Assembly (NCBI RefSeq): GCF_003171515.1
Contig: NC_089392.1
Span: 248,001 to 312,000, forward strand
Direction: 5' to 3'
Length of the DNA: 64,000 bases
Origin: Pyrenophora tritici-repentis
Lineage: Eukaryota > Ascomycota > Dothideomycetes > Pleosporales > Pleosporaceae
Of the stretch, positions 21,266 to 30,868 are shown piece by piece. Position numbers and translations under genes: made by a program. Below the pieces are notes generated by a model. That model did no database searches and was not told the origin of the DNA. It saw only the letters and a program-made list of their open reading frames with translations. How positions within the stretch are numbered: position 1 is the stretch's first letter; every line of letters starts with the position of its first letter.

Positions 21266-23119
21266 ACATGATCCATGGGCGAGCGGCGCACACGGGCGAG
21301 CGGCGCACCCCACCAACTTTACTCACCTTACTGATCTTAATCTACAATGGCTCAACGCAGCGCTACTCAATTACTATCAAATGAAGCAGATATTCAGCTT
21401 GCTATCTCATCTATTAATGCGCACCAGATCCAAGGTACCCGTACTGCTGCAGTAGTCTACAACGTAGCCGAAACAACGCTCCGCCGCCGACGCGCTGGTA
21501 TACCTGCCCGACGCGATTGCCCGCCCAACTCAAGGAAGCTTACCCAGAGAGAAGAGGAGGTGATTATTAGCTATATACTTCAGCTAGATCTGCGTGGATT
21601 TGCGCCTACCTACACAGCTGTACGTGATATGGCTGATAAGCTGCTGGCTGCGCGTGGTGGAGAGCAGGTTGGAGTCAACTGGCCATCTACCTTTGTTAAG
21701 CGTACAGACAGTCTTCGGACGTGTTTCAACCAAGCGTACGATAGGCAGAGAGCTCTTTGTGAGGATGCAACATTAATAAAGAGGTGGTTTAAGCTTGTAG
21801 AAGAGACAAAGGCTGAGCTAGGTATCTGCGATGAGGACGTCTACAACTTTGATGAAGCTGGCTTTATGATGGGCAAGATTACAACGCAGCTAGTTATAAC
21901 AGGAGCAGAGAGGAGAGGCAGGCCGAAGAGTATTCAGCCAGGCAATCGCGAGTGGGTAACGCTGATCGCTGCTATCAGCGCTGCTGGCTGGTCAGTCCCA
22001 CCGTTCCTCATCTTCGCTGGCCAGTACCACCTATCAGCCTGGTATAAGGAAGCTGAGATCCCACGCGACTGGGCGATCGCAGTCAGCGATAATGGCTGGA
22101 CGAATAATGAGCTTGGAGTTGAGTGGCTAAAGCACTTCAACGCTCACACGCAGGCTCGTAGTGTAGGCGCGCGTCGCCTGCTTATTATTGATGGCCATAA
22201 GAGCCACCAATCTCTAGAGTTCCAGGAGCTCTGCAAGGAGAACAATATCCATACGCTCTGTATGCCTCCTCACTCATCTCACCTACTCCAGCCACTTGAT
22301 GTTGGCTGCTTCTCGCCATTGAAGCGCGCGTACAGCCGTGAGGTGGAGAGCCTTATGCGCAACCACATCAACCACATCACCAAGCTAGAGTTTCTGCCAG
22401 CGTTCAAGGCAGCATTTGATCAAGCGTTCACGCCAGCCAATATCTGCTCAGCCTTCCGCGGCGCAGGCCTTGTTCCTCTACAACCAGAGGCTGTTCTATC
22501 AAAGGTAGATGTACAACTGCGTACACCTACTCCTCCAGCAGCTCTGCCAGAGGCTCCCTGGGTAGCTCAAACGCCGAGCAACGCGCGTGAGCTTGAGGCT
22601 CAGTCAAGCCTAATACGTGAGCGCGTGCGCCAGCACAAGAGCTCATCACCAGCTTCAATTATTATGGCGATTGACCAGCTAAAGAAGGGCGCCGAGGTGA
22701 TGATGCTCTCTGCTGAGCTGATGCGCGATCGGATCTCTAGTCTTGAGAAGGCCAATAGCGCAGCCTCAGAGCGTAGGCGGCGCTCTAAAAGGCGTATACA
22801 GAAGCATGGAGTACTCACAAAGGGAGCTGGAGAGGATATACTGGCTCAAAATGAGGCTGACCAGCAGATTGCTCATGAAGAGCGTCAAGGAGGAGCGCGA
22901 TCAGGCCTCAGCCAGCGGGCTCAAAGGCGCTGCACTAGGTGCAAGGAGACTGGGCACAACTCGCGCACATGCAAGACTGATACTATTAATATAGAGTAAT
23001 CTACTGTATCAATATCTAGCAATAATATTATCGCGTTGTTGAGATGCATCGCTTTAAAGTTGCAAAAGTTGGTGGGGTGCGCCGCTCGCCCGTGTGCGCC
23101 GCTCGCCCATGGATCATGT
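21266..23119. mobile_element. Complete pogo/Fot-type Tc1-mariner transposon (1,854 bp)
   Basis: About 54-bp terminal inverted repeats begin ACATGATCCATGGGCGAGCG at 21266 and end as the exact complement at 23119. TA dinucleotides flank both sides (21264-21265 and 23120-23121), the target duplication of Tc1/mariner elements. Each inverted repeat holds two direct copies of a 15-mer GGGCGAGCGGCGCAC (21277-21291 and 21294-21308 on the left), presumably paired transposase sites. The single internal gene is open from end to end. Identical termini and an intact gene suggest a young and possibly active copy. Confidence 0.96.
21347..22999 (+). CDS. Pogo/Fot1-class DDE transposase
   Basis: A 550-residue protein without introns. 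An N-terminal Psq-type helix-turn-helix (about residues 10-50) and a CENP-B/Tc5-type DNA-binding region (about 60-130) precede the DDE_1 core. The catalytic acids visible are D169 in YNFDEAGF, D282 in [10 protein letters not shown] and D318 in LQPLDVGCF, with 35 residues between the last two (DD35D). The C-terminal part is coiled-coil-like and basic, and ends with a CCHC zinc knuckle [14 protein letters not shown] (about 527-540), seen in many fungal members of this class. No stop or frameshift is present. The ATG lies 81 bases inside the left end. Confidence 0.95.
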   Translation: MAQRSATQLLSNEADIQLAISSINAHQIQGTRTAAVVYNVAETTLRRRRAGIPARRDCPPNSRKLTQREEEVIISYILQLDLRGFAPTYTAVRDMADKLLAARGGEQVGVNWPSTFVKRTDSLRTCFNQAYDRQRALCEDATLIKRWFKLVEETKAELGICDEDVYNFDEAGFMMGKITTQLVITGAERRGRPKSIQPGNREWVTLIAAISAAGWSVPPFLIFAGQYHLSAWYKEAEIPRDWAIAVSDNGWTNNELGVEWLKHFNAHTQARSVGARRLLIIDGHKSHQSLEFQELCKENNIHTLCMPPHSSHLLQPLDVGCFSPLKRAYSREVESLMRNHINHITKLEFLPAFKAAFDQAFTPANICSAFRGAGLVPLQPEAVLSKVDVQLRTPTPPAALPEAPWVAQTPSNARELEAQSSLIRERVRQHKSSSPASIIMAIDQLKKGAEVMMLSAELMRDRISSLEKANSAASERRRRSKRRIQKHGVLTKGAGEDILAQNEADQQIAHEERQGGARSGLSQRAQRRCTRCKETGHNSRTCKTDTINIE

Positions 23120-23121
23120 TA

Positions 23122-23552
23122 GATGTGATGAAACAGAAGATATTAGATATAACTATAACTAAATAGCAGTGTCAATTACATGGCTGACACCGATTACTCC
23201 GGTGACCTATCTGATTATTCGGCTTTGTTTGTCGTGGGAGAGGGAGAGGGAGAGGGAGAAAGGGTAAGACGGGATGAGAAGAGCGAACTAGTATGTGGCA
23301 AGGACTCATAAATCATGAGACTAAAATTTATGACACGGTACTTATAGGGAAATCATCTCATTACATTCCGTCCATGTCTAACCGTCTATCATCTACCGAA
23401 TAGTCAAAAACGCCACAACCCCACATTGTCATCACGAAATCACAAAACGCTTGTCTGAAAACTTCATAACCAATTCATCTCGCGCCATCAACCTAATCCA
23501 ATCCCCACCCCAAAACCCACTCACTAAAACAAACCATCCATCATCCACACCC
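23122..23552. other. Intergenic between pogo element and LCAT-like gene
   Basis: A short GGGAGA repeat lies near 23235-23262. Otherwise nothing is seen; this is the 3' flank of the acyltransferase gene on the minus strand. Confidence 0.4.
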
Positions 23553-26255
23553 CTACCGCCCATTCCCCCCCAACCCAACCCCACTCCTCCTCGCCTGCAC
23601 AACAGCACGCAAACACCTCCCCACCGCCTCCAAATCCCCCAACAACGTAACATGCCCGCGATCACTCGACACCACGCCCCCCCTAACAACACTATACCCC
23701 TCGGGTACCATGGCGGCCCTCGCAAGCACCACGCCATCCCCGCTCGCAAAAGCAAGTTCATCATAGCAATCCGCGCGTTTGATAAGCTCTTTGCTTTCGA
23801 CTTTGGCGCCGTAGACTGTCGGGGTTGATTTACCGTATATGAGGGCGATGGGCGGGTATGCGTTGGAGGCTGTGTGGTGCGGATTGTGGGCGAGTTCTTG
23901 TTTGAATTGTTTTACTTCGGCGAGGATGCGGGTGAGGTATGCGACGGCTGCGGGGTAGGGGATTGTGATGTTTGTGACGGGGTTGGGCTCTTTGGATGTG
24001 GGCGTGGGCGTGTTGGTGGTGTGGTGCTCGTGGCCCATTTGGGGGCCCATGCCGGCTTGTTCGGCGCTGCTTTCTGTGACGTTGTTTGCGGCGTTGCGGG
24101 CCATGTCGGCGGTTTCTTTTGCGGTGCTGCTTTTGCGTTGGGGGAAGGTGGGGAGGGCTTGGGAGACGGCGTTCATTAGGCCCGTGACGCTGAAGTTGCT
24201 GTCTTTGGGTGGTTCGGGTCGGGGCAGGGGTGCTGCTATGCAGGGTGATAGGCGGTGTTCTTTCCAGGTGTTTACGTCGAAGAAGTCGATGGGGTACTCT
24301 TCTTTCGTGTGCTTGTTGATGAAGCACTTTCCGTCGAGAGGTAAGAGGGCAAACGAGGTCCGGATGGTGAAGTTAACTTGTGCAGTGAGTACTCGTGAAG
24401 AGAACATGACGTCGTCGCCTTTGTGGAATGGACCGAGGATATTGACACATCTTTGAGGTACACCCGCATACACGACTCCCGCTACTAAATCTGGTCGCTG
24501 GTTGATGGCATGACGTGTGATCAAACCGCCCAACGAGTGTGCGATTACTATAGCACCTCGTTTCTCAGGAGGAACGCCAGGCTGATTGCATGGCAGTGAC
24601 TCTAAGAATTGAATCATACGACGACTAAGAAAGTGTGGAGAAAGTCGCCAGTCATAACCATAGTTGTGGACTCTAAGCTTTCCGTCTTTAGCGTTGTCGC
24701 ACCCATTAAGACGCTTCAATAGTCGTTTGGCAATATCAACAGGGCCAATGTGAGTGAGCATACCACTCGGAATGATACTCTCCTCCATTCGCTCATCTGC
24801 ATCTGGATCCAAAGGCACTTCTAAATCTACCTTGCGTAGATTCAGTCCAACCTTGATTGGCACCCATAGTTGGCGATGTGGCGGTTCCGCAGACCGCAAC
24901 ACAGATCCACGGTAGCCCCCCAGCACAACGACGTCTCCCTCAAGCTCTTGTAGGGCTTGTATGAAGAAAGGATGCGGTTCAGTGTCCGTATCTCCATGTC
25001 GCGGCAACGGGCGTTTCTTTCGGACCGAGTTGCGGCGGGCCTCTGTGGCAGGCAAATTGCTGCGCGAATTCGATCGAGGAACCGTCGTCTGGTCGGGTTC
25101 GCGCGTCTTCGATGCGGTGCTCCCATTACGACTCTTGAACAACTCGGTACTAGAGCCCAAATTGAAATTAGGAAACGAAGGGCTTGGCAGCTTGAAGTTT
25201 GCGTCTTGCCAGCTGTCTCTGATTGCCTTCAGTCTACTGTTGACCTGTTCCTGTACACTCTCGAAACGTGTGTCATCCCCGAGGGACGATGCGAAGGATT
25301 TTGTACGGTATACCAGCAAAGAGCCCTCCGAGTTTGATCTGCGTAGTCTGGGGGTCGGTCGTTCGCTGGGTCCCGAAGGCGACGGGCCGATGGTGGAGGT
25401 GCTATCATCGCTAAACTCACGCTGGGGTAGTGGAGCCGTGTTCGGCTGTCGTGGCGTCTGTGAAGGGCTTCTCGATGCGCTTCGAGGCTCTTCTGGGGTG
25501 GAATCCTGAGTACTATGTTGTGGCATGCTGTTAGGTGGTCTGCTGCTAGCAATAGTGTCGCGTCTCCGTCTATCAAAAGTGCGCGGGGCAGGCCATCCTC
25601 GTTCGCTATCGAGTGATAATGCTGATAGACTCGGAAGCGAGAAATGCAGGTCTTTGTAGGACTTCGTAATAGAGGACGGTAGGTGAAAGGGCAAGTATTT
25701 GCGTACGGCATCCCCCATGGCGCCGCCTGAAGATGCCCGACGTCGTCCCTGTAGCGTCTCCTTGAGCACAGAGCGGTGGTCGCCCGGTTTCTCCTTCTGG
25801 AACGTCTTCGGTCCTGCTCGCCAGGGCGAGGGCAGGCGCGCGCGGGGATCGGATTGTCTTTCACGCTGGTCATTACTGGCCGTTTGCATGGGTGCTGGTT
25901 CCGATTCACGTTGTTGGCTTGGTTTGCCAGTCTCTGTGCGCGGTGTTGTCTTGGGTTCCAGTGCCGCATCAGTCGTTTCTTGCCAGCTATCGAAGAAAGC
26001 CCCATCTTCGGTTTCGTCCAGTGCGGCCGCCTTCTCAGCAGCCGGCGTCTTTGGGGATGTTAGACGAGTCTGCTGCCTTCCTATGCTAATGCCAATCGCT
26101 GACTGTGCCGTCTCCAGCTCTATGGCTCTTTCTTCCGGGCTCTCATCCTCTGATGGCGTCAGGTCCCCCTCGGCAATTGAAGCGAAATGGATGTCGGCAA
26201 GGGCGTTTTGGCGGCGCGTCTGGTGACTGTGCAGCGTGGTAGAAGTTGTAGCCAT
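23553..26255 (-). CDS. LCAT-family alpha/beta hydrolase (acyltransferase or phospholipase)
   Basis: A 900-residue single-exon protein. The first ~420 residues are Ser/Pro/Arg-rich and predicted disordered. The enzyme part opens near residue 425 (HPFFIQALQEL, VVLGGYRGS). The nucleophile elbow is VIAHSLGGL (Ser near 574). DWRLSPH and GVPQRCVNIL follow, as in lecithin:cholesterol acyltransferase-type enzymes. A late ASGDGVV supplies the probable Asp and RGHVTLLGD the probable His, the LCAT order. A low-complexity insert (about residues 690-760) separates core and acid. There is no signal peptide or membrane span, so it is probably cytosolic or lipid-droplet/membrane-peripheral. Substrate is unknown. 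The first ATG of the open frame, at 26255, is used. Confidence 0.85.
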   Translation of the reverse strand: MATTSTTLHSHQTRRQNALADIHFASIAEGDLTPSEDESPEERAIELETAQSAIGISIGRQQTRLTSPKTPAAEKAAALDETEDGAFFDSWQETTDAALEPKTTPRTETGKPSQQRESEPAPMQTASNDQRERQSDPRARLPSPWRAGPKTFQKEKPGDHRSVLKETLQGRRRASSGGAMGDAVRKYLPFHLPSSITKSYKDLHFSLPSLSALSLDSERGWPAPRTFDRRRRDTIASSRPPNSMPQHSTQDSTPEEPRSASRSPSQTPRQPNTAPLPQREFSDDSTSTIGPSPSGPSERPTPRLRRSNSEGSLLVYRTKSFASSLGDDTRFESVQEQVNSRLKAIRDSWQDANFKLPSPSFPNFNLGSSTELFKSRNGSTASKTREPDQTTVPRSNSRSNLPATEARRNSVRKKRPLPRHGDTDTEPHPFFIQALQELEGDVVVLGGYRGSVLRSAEPPHRQLWVPIKVGLNLRKVDLEVPLDPDADERMEESIIPSGMLTHIGPVDIAKRLLKRLNGCDNAKDGKLRVHNYGYDWRLSPHFLSRRMIQFLESLPCNQPGVPPEKRGAIVIAHSLGGLITRHAINQRPDLVAGVVYAGVPQRCVNILGPFHKGDDVMFSSRVLTAQVNFTIRTSFALLPLDGKCFINKHTKEEYPIDFFDVNTWKEHRLSPCIAAPLPRPEPPKDSNFSVTGLMNAVSQALPTFPQRKSSTAKETADMARNAANNVTESSAEQAGMGPQMGHEHHTTNTPTPTSKEPNPVTNITIPYPAAVAYLTRILAEVKQFKQELAHNPHHTASNAYPPIALIYGKSTPTVYGAKVESKELIKRADCYDELAFASGDGVVLARAAMVPEGYSVVRGGVVSSDRGHVTLLGDLEAVGRCLRAVVQARRSGVGLGGNGR

Positions 26256-27292
26256 GATGTTATGGGGGTAAGAATATTCGAGGCCTGTGAATGTAGCCGC
26301 AATGTTGACATGTCATGTTGTGACGGTACCTGGTCATCCCGCAGGCCCGCTGTGTGGCAGTGTCAGCGTATCCGCGCGCTGCCGAAAGCAGACAAAGCCA
26401 TGGGTATCCCTCATCCCGGTCCGACACATCTTGATTTTGATGGCTTTTTGGCGGGCGGAGCGATGGTCGCAATTGTATCTGTCGACGGTGCAATGACGGC
26501 AAGCGCGACATCTTTCTTGCCGGGATCAAACGTCACCTTCGGGAGCCGATCCCCCTGCCCAGCCGCTTCGGCCAACTACGCCACCCTTGTTAGTCAGCAT
26601 CTTAACGAAGCGCTGTGACCACATATCATTCTTCCTTAATACAGTCTGCAGTCAATATCGCGCCGAATATTTTGAACATTTTGATCGTGAACTGGCTTCT
26701 TTCCTTCGTCACCTTTTTTCAATGCCTTTGTCCGTGATCCCGGGATTTAAGTGCCCCCATCCCACTACATTCACCACGTGTCCATCGTCTTCCGCTTTCC
26801 AGTCCCGCTTTCACAATGTTCAATCGTTGCTTCTTCGCCATCCCAGAACAAATTTGTTGTTCTGCCTACCCCTCCTAACTCTTGTATGACGACATGCCGT
26901 GTTACTATACTTGCCCAGATTGCGGGCCCTCCCGCTGATGCTTACAGTACGACCGCAGATCGGATCCGCACTGCCCAGCATGACTGCCAAACACTGCCAC
27001 AGCACTGCCCAGAACCCGTAGTGGCTGAGAGCGATGCGGCGTCTTCTCGGTATGCGGCAGTTGGATGGCATGACCAGACTTGCGGGGAAATTAAGGTCTT
27101 GGGATTTCATACGGCCGCAAAGTCACATCGTTCATGTAAGACTGAGGATGATCTACGCAGATGGAACGAGAGGGCATGAATTTGTCATGCAAACAAATAG
27201 TATTGACTCATTCGAATGTTTTCGACGAGTGATGCTAGAAGTTACCCTTCTACGCCCCAAAACCCATGTCATCGCACTGCACCCATCCTACA
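26256..27292. other. Intergenic
   Basis: This is the promoter side of the LCAT-like gene and the 3' flank of the coiled-coil gene. Several short open frames occur but none has motifs, and they overlap in opposite strands. Confidence 0.4.
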
Positions 27293-27782
27293 TCAATCAT
27301 CCATGCCTCTATTCCTGACAAATACCGGCGCGTGCACAGTGATCTCGCTCACTTCGAACTTTGTTTTGTACTCGGCTTCCGCCTTCTCCTTTGCTTTGGC
27401 CATGCGAGCTTCATCGTCGGCGTTGCTACCCCTCATCTCAGCAAGGAACTTGCTCTCCATTGCGTCCAAGATGATGGGCTTGCAAGCTTCCATCGCCTCT
27501 GCATATATCGTGAGAGCGGTAGCTGTTTTGTCGATAGTTTCCTCGTGTTCTTTGATTTTTTGCTCGAGTTTTGCATTCTCTTTATTAAGCGTCTGGTACT
27601 GAACAAGTAAGTTCACCCTGTCGTTTCGTAGTCGTAACAATTCCGACTCGTCTTCGTCGGTCCTCTTGCGTTTGTGTGAGAGAAGTGTGTCCACCTAGCG
27701 TGATTTAGTACTTGTTGAGTAGCCAGCAACAAGGGTATCTCACGTAGGTTTTGTCAATGGTGCCCGGAACCTTGCACCTCAT
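27293..27782 (-). CDS. Small coiled-coil protein, two exons
   Basis: Exon 1 (27744-27782) encodes MRCKVPGTIDKTY. A 49-nt intron (27695-27743; GTGAGA, branch-like TACTAAATC, GCTAG) leads to exon 2 (27293-27694), giving 146 residues. Taking exon 2 alone would need a GTG start, so the spliced model is preferred. After a KRKR basic patch near residue 20, residues ~30-75 form a heptad-like coiled coil (LLRLRNDRVNLLVQY, ENAKLEQKIKEHEETI), and a second charged helix follows. A basic patch plus coiled coil could mean a nuclear or bZIP-like dimer, but no DNA-binding signature is complete and I do not recognise the family. Confidence 0.65.
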
Positions 27783-28674
27783 CTTTTCGACCGCTTGATT
27801 GTGTTGTCTGAGTGGACGACGGGTAGACTGGTGAACGTGTCCTTTGTATGCTGACTGACGACGGCTGACTTGGTATTCGTGAGAGTGCCGGTGAGCCTTG
27901 AAAGTGACGACGTGGACTTCGGAGAAAGCAATGTACGCTGATATGCGACTTCTGGACCTGCATTTTCAGCTCAGAAAAAAACCACAACGACAACGGCGAC
28001 GAGGCTTAGTCTCACCTGGATGATGATAACTGGGTTTGCTGGAAAAATGCGATGTTAGAGTAGAAAAGTTTGGCACAGGCTTGCGTGTTATATATCTACG
28101 TAGGCAAGTGCTGAGAGTGCGATGCTTGAGCAAGAGCGACATAAACGTTCAAAGGCAACACTTACCCTGCCTTCCTGTCCGTCGCTTCTCTTAACACAGG
28201 AGACTTCATAGTCACTCCAAATCGCATAAGGCTAGAAGTTACCATGCGTAGCTTCATTCATCACTCCGCATCCTACGAGACTGGAAGCTACCACTGACGT
28301 TTGATCACAAAGCCTAGCACATCATATCACCGAACGCTACCTTAGCACGCTAGCGCTACTCTTTGATCACAAATTCGCCGCGTCGATATAACTTCCACAT
28401 CCCTTGGATGCGGTGATTCCCCCCACCGACATCGCATCAACAGTACCACGGAACCAAAATCGGTACCACATTTCCACCGCACATCCCTCTTGTCTCAGAC
28501 ACAAATCTCACTAAACTCCCCAACCATGTCTACCACATCGCCAGTGTCTTGCCCACACCAATAATTTCCCCCGTTTCCACACAGTGTCAGTCAGCAGTAC
28601 TATGCGCCAACTATATAAATCACGTAAACGTTGTAACACATACCCACTTACCCACCCGACTACTTTCACCCACT
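27783..28674. other. Intergenic
   Basis: No gene seen. Two copies of TTTGATCACAAA (near 28300 and 28362) lie in a loosely repetitive stretch with GAAGCTACCA/GAAGTTACCA words. Confidence 0.4.
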
Positions 28675-28905
28675 ATGTTTTCACATTGTCGCCGTTCAAC
28701 CTTGTTCCCGAATAGTTTACGGATTTTGGCCAACCATGTCTCGTCACACAACGGATTCACTACCATGTTCACGCACGCTGCTGCGAGTGTTCGGGTGGAT
28801 ATAAGAGGGGTTTTTGGGTTTCTTCCTGAGAGGGCAGATTTAATCGCACATCCACAACTTGACGAACTTTTAAAACGTCTCAACTTGAAGTTCTGGACAC
28901 TGTGA
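28675..28905 (+). CDS. Possible upstream ORF of the next gene
   Basis: A 76-residue open frame from ATG 28675 (MFSHCRRSTLFPNSLRIL...) ends with TGA at 28903-28905, two bases before the ATG of the next gene at 28908. Its end (ADLIAHPQLDELLKRLNLKFW) reads like protein. It could be a regulatory uORF, a small protein, or chance; the last cannot be excluded. Confidence 0.3.
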   Translation: MFSHCRRSTLFPNSLRILANHVSSHNGFTTMFTHAAASVRVDIRGVFGFLPERADLIAHPQLDELLKRLNLKFWTL

Positions 28906-28907
28906 AG

Positions 28908-30215
28908 ATGTCACACTCTCAACAAGATACCAACAACGATTTGGCCGTTGAGCCTACACAGTACGAGCACGTTTACCCTCGTGCTGCGCCGCAGATTGTT
29001 CCGGTTGGAGTGTCTCGTTTTCGTGAAGAGATGGATGCGGAGGTCGTGGACCCGTTGACGGTTGGGGGCTTTGATCCTTATGTTAACCATCTGCGGATCC
29101 GAGCGATAGGAGATGTTCGTCGTGGGCAGATAGAGCAGCCTCAGCGTGTTCGCGATATGATGGCCATGTCGCCAGTGCGCGGACTGGGGAAGAAGGAGAA
29201 GAATCGCACTTGCGCCCCTATTTCGGCGGGTGCGTGGATATCATCTTTCTTCACTCTTTCGCGTGGGAAGGCGATTCGTCAAACTACACAAGCTGCGCCA
29301 GCTCAACCCGTTCAACCCCAGGCTTTCGTTCCGTCTGAACCTACCGATTCGGTCATCCAGCGACCACTCCCAGCGGCAGTTCGTCACCTCCACCGTTCCA
29401 ATGCGGTCCGTCGTCTCACTGAGCAACCCCGAGAACCCAAGCCGGCACCCTGCCGTCTTCAGCGTTCCAATGCCGTGCGCCGTCCGACTCGCCAGGAATC
29501 TCTGGTTTCTGGTGGGGACCACTGGATCCTCGGCCACTACCCCGGTGGCGAGGCCGATGAGTACTATCTGGCTGAGCTGGTAGTCGAACGGCCCCAGCTG
29601 ACGTTGGTCACGGATCCCGTACTCCAAGGACGGGATGATCAACGAGGTTCTCGGGATCTTGCTGGATGGGAGGAGCAGCGTTTGATGAGCTATTCGCCGT
29701 TGTCTGCTTCGGCTCTATCTCCTGGCCAACACACACGCACAAGCCCCAACATTGAGGTTCCCGTCGACGTATCCCCAGATATCCCAGCAGCAGTTCCAGC
29801 CAGCAGACGTTTCTCTCTAGATGAGGTTTCGCCCGAGGAGGTAGTGCCAGCGGCTGATCGTTTCTCCCTGTCCGATGGTGTCCCTGAGGTGATTGCATCA
29901 GAGCGTCGTTTCTCCCTAGACTCACGCTTCTCGGTAGGTTCTTCCGTCCGCAACGAGGGGCAGAGTACTGCCAATGGAGCCAGCCACGAACCAAGTCGAG
30001 GTTCGTCGTTCACGGCCATCACAGACATGGGTATGCCTGTGCTGCGTGGCGGTGGGCTCTGTTCCTCTGAAGGGGGTTCGCCTGTGGTTCGTGGCGGTTC
30101 GCTCTGCTCTTCTTCTTCCTCGATGAGCGCTGTAGATCAAGTGCAGCTCCCTGTTGATGAGCCCGTCGAACAATCTCTATTCGATGACTTCAGCGGGATC
30201 TCGACCGAAGAGTAA
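28908..30215 (+). CDS. Unrecognised Ser/Pro-rich protein, probably truncated by a stop
   Basis: A 435-residue open frame. I do not recognise the family. Residues 1-110 look globular (YPRAAPQIVPVGVSRF, GGFDPYVNHLRIRAIGD). The rest is low complexity with internal repeats: RSNAVRR twice, a four-fold (R/S)RFSL(D/S) or RFSVG motif (RRFSLDE, DRFSLSD, RRFSLDS, SRFSVGS), and RGG(G/S)LCSS twice. RRFS matches a basophilic-kinase consensus, so these may be phosphosites. The TAA at 30213 ends the frame, but the same frame then stays open for 92 codons, which argues that the ancestral protein was longer. GTG at 28902 is not a plausible start; ATG 28908 is used. Confidence 0.6.
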   Translation: MSHSQQDTNNDLAVEPTQYEHVYPRAAPQIVPVGVSRFREEMDAEVVDPLTVGGFDPYVNHLRIRAIGDVRRGQIEQPQRVRDMMAMSPVRGLGKKEKNRTCAPISAGAWISSFFTLSRGKAIRQTTQAAPAQPVQPQAFVPSEPTDSVIQRPLPAAVRHLHRSNAVRRLTEQPREPKPAPCRLQRSNAVRRPTRQESLVSGGDHWILGHYPGGEADEYYLAELVVERPQLTLVTDPVLQGRDDQRGSRDLAGWEEQRLMSYSPLSASALSPGQHTRTSPNIEVPVDVSPDIPAAVPASRRFSLDEVSPEEVVPAADRFSLSDGVPEVIASERRFSLDSRFSVGSSVRNEGQSTANGASHEPSRGSSFTAITDMGMPVLRGGGLCSSEGGSPVVRGGSLCSSSSSMSAVDQVQLPVDEPVEQSLFDDFSGISTEE

Positions 30216-30868
30216 GACGTCCAGCAACCACCCGCCTACGAGGATCTACCCATCAACCCCTTCGCACCACACTACGTCGACAGGATGCGAGCGCCCCAGG
30301 TGGTAAATGCCAGCAGCGGAGTCTCAACCGACATCTACCAGCCACGTCCCCATCCTCCTACTCCACAGATCGGACCACTCCGTCCAATCTACATGCCAGT
30401 AGCTCGAGCAGTACCTGAATTCATGGACGACCTCCGCCTAGACCCTGTCGTTGGCGGACGGCACATGGAGTTTCGGCACGGGTCTGCGGAGTGACGAGCG
30501 CGGCATCTGGCGTGGGAGGCGTATGTGGTACCAGAGGCGCAGATTGGTGTCACGGTTTGGTGATGGGACGATGCCTATCTGAGACTAGCGCTGTTTATGG
30601 TCACTCACCTACATAAACTTTCCATAGCTTGTACAATACAACCTCAGTCAATCCTCAACTTCTTCCCTATGCGTACGGTTCACCCACTCCAACAATTGGT
30701 GTAGAGGGTGCGGATGGAGAGGCGGAGGCGGAAGGGTCATTGCTACTACCGACAGTGGACGCTCTTCGTGAAGAGTATGGTTTACAGATCAGCCGAGATG
30801 ACGGGTGCAGGCATAGTCAGCTTTTTCTAGATTTTTATCAGCGGGTTACTGGGTCGGCGTTTTGCTGA
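30216..30868 (+). pseudogene. In-frame continuation of the preceding gene beyond two stops
   Basis: After TAA 30213-30215 the same frame stays open (contains PPAYEDLPINPFAPHYVDRM) to TGA 30492-30494, then continues coding-like (RARHLAWEA) to a consensus donor GTATGT at 30521. A 107-nt GT-AG intron (30521-30627) joins in correct phase to a last exon 30628-30868 (LYNTTSVNPQLLPYAYG ... FYQRVTGSAFC). The phase match across the intron supports one ancestral gene of about 617 codons carrying two nonsense changes, or conditional read-through. Both could arise by C-to-T change (CAA to TAA, CGA to TGA). Confidence 0.5.

Noticed and set aside
23830..24327. Long Arg/His-rich frames inside the LCAT-like gene
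   Set aside because: Shadow frames of a GC-rich real gene.
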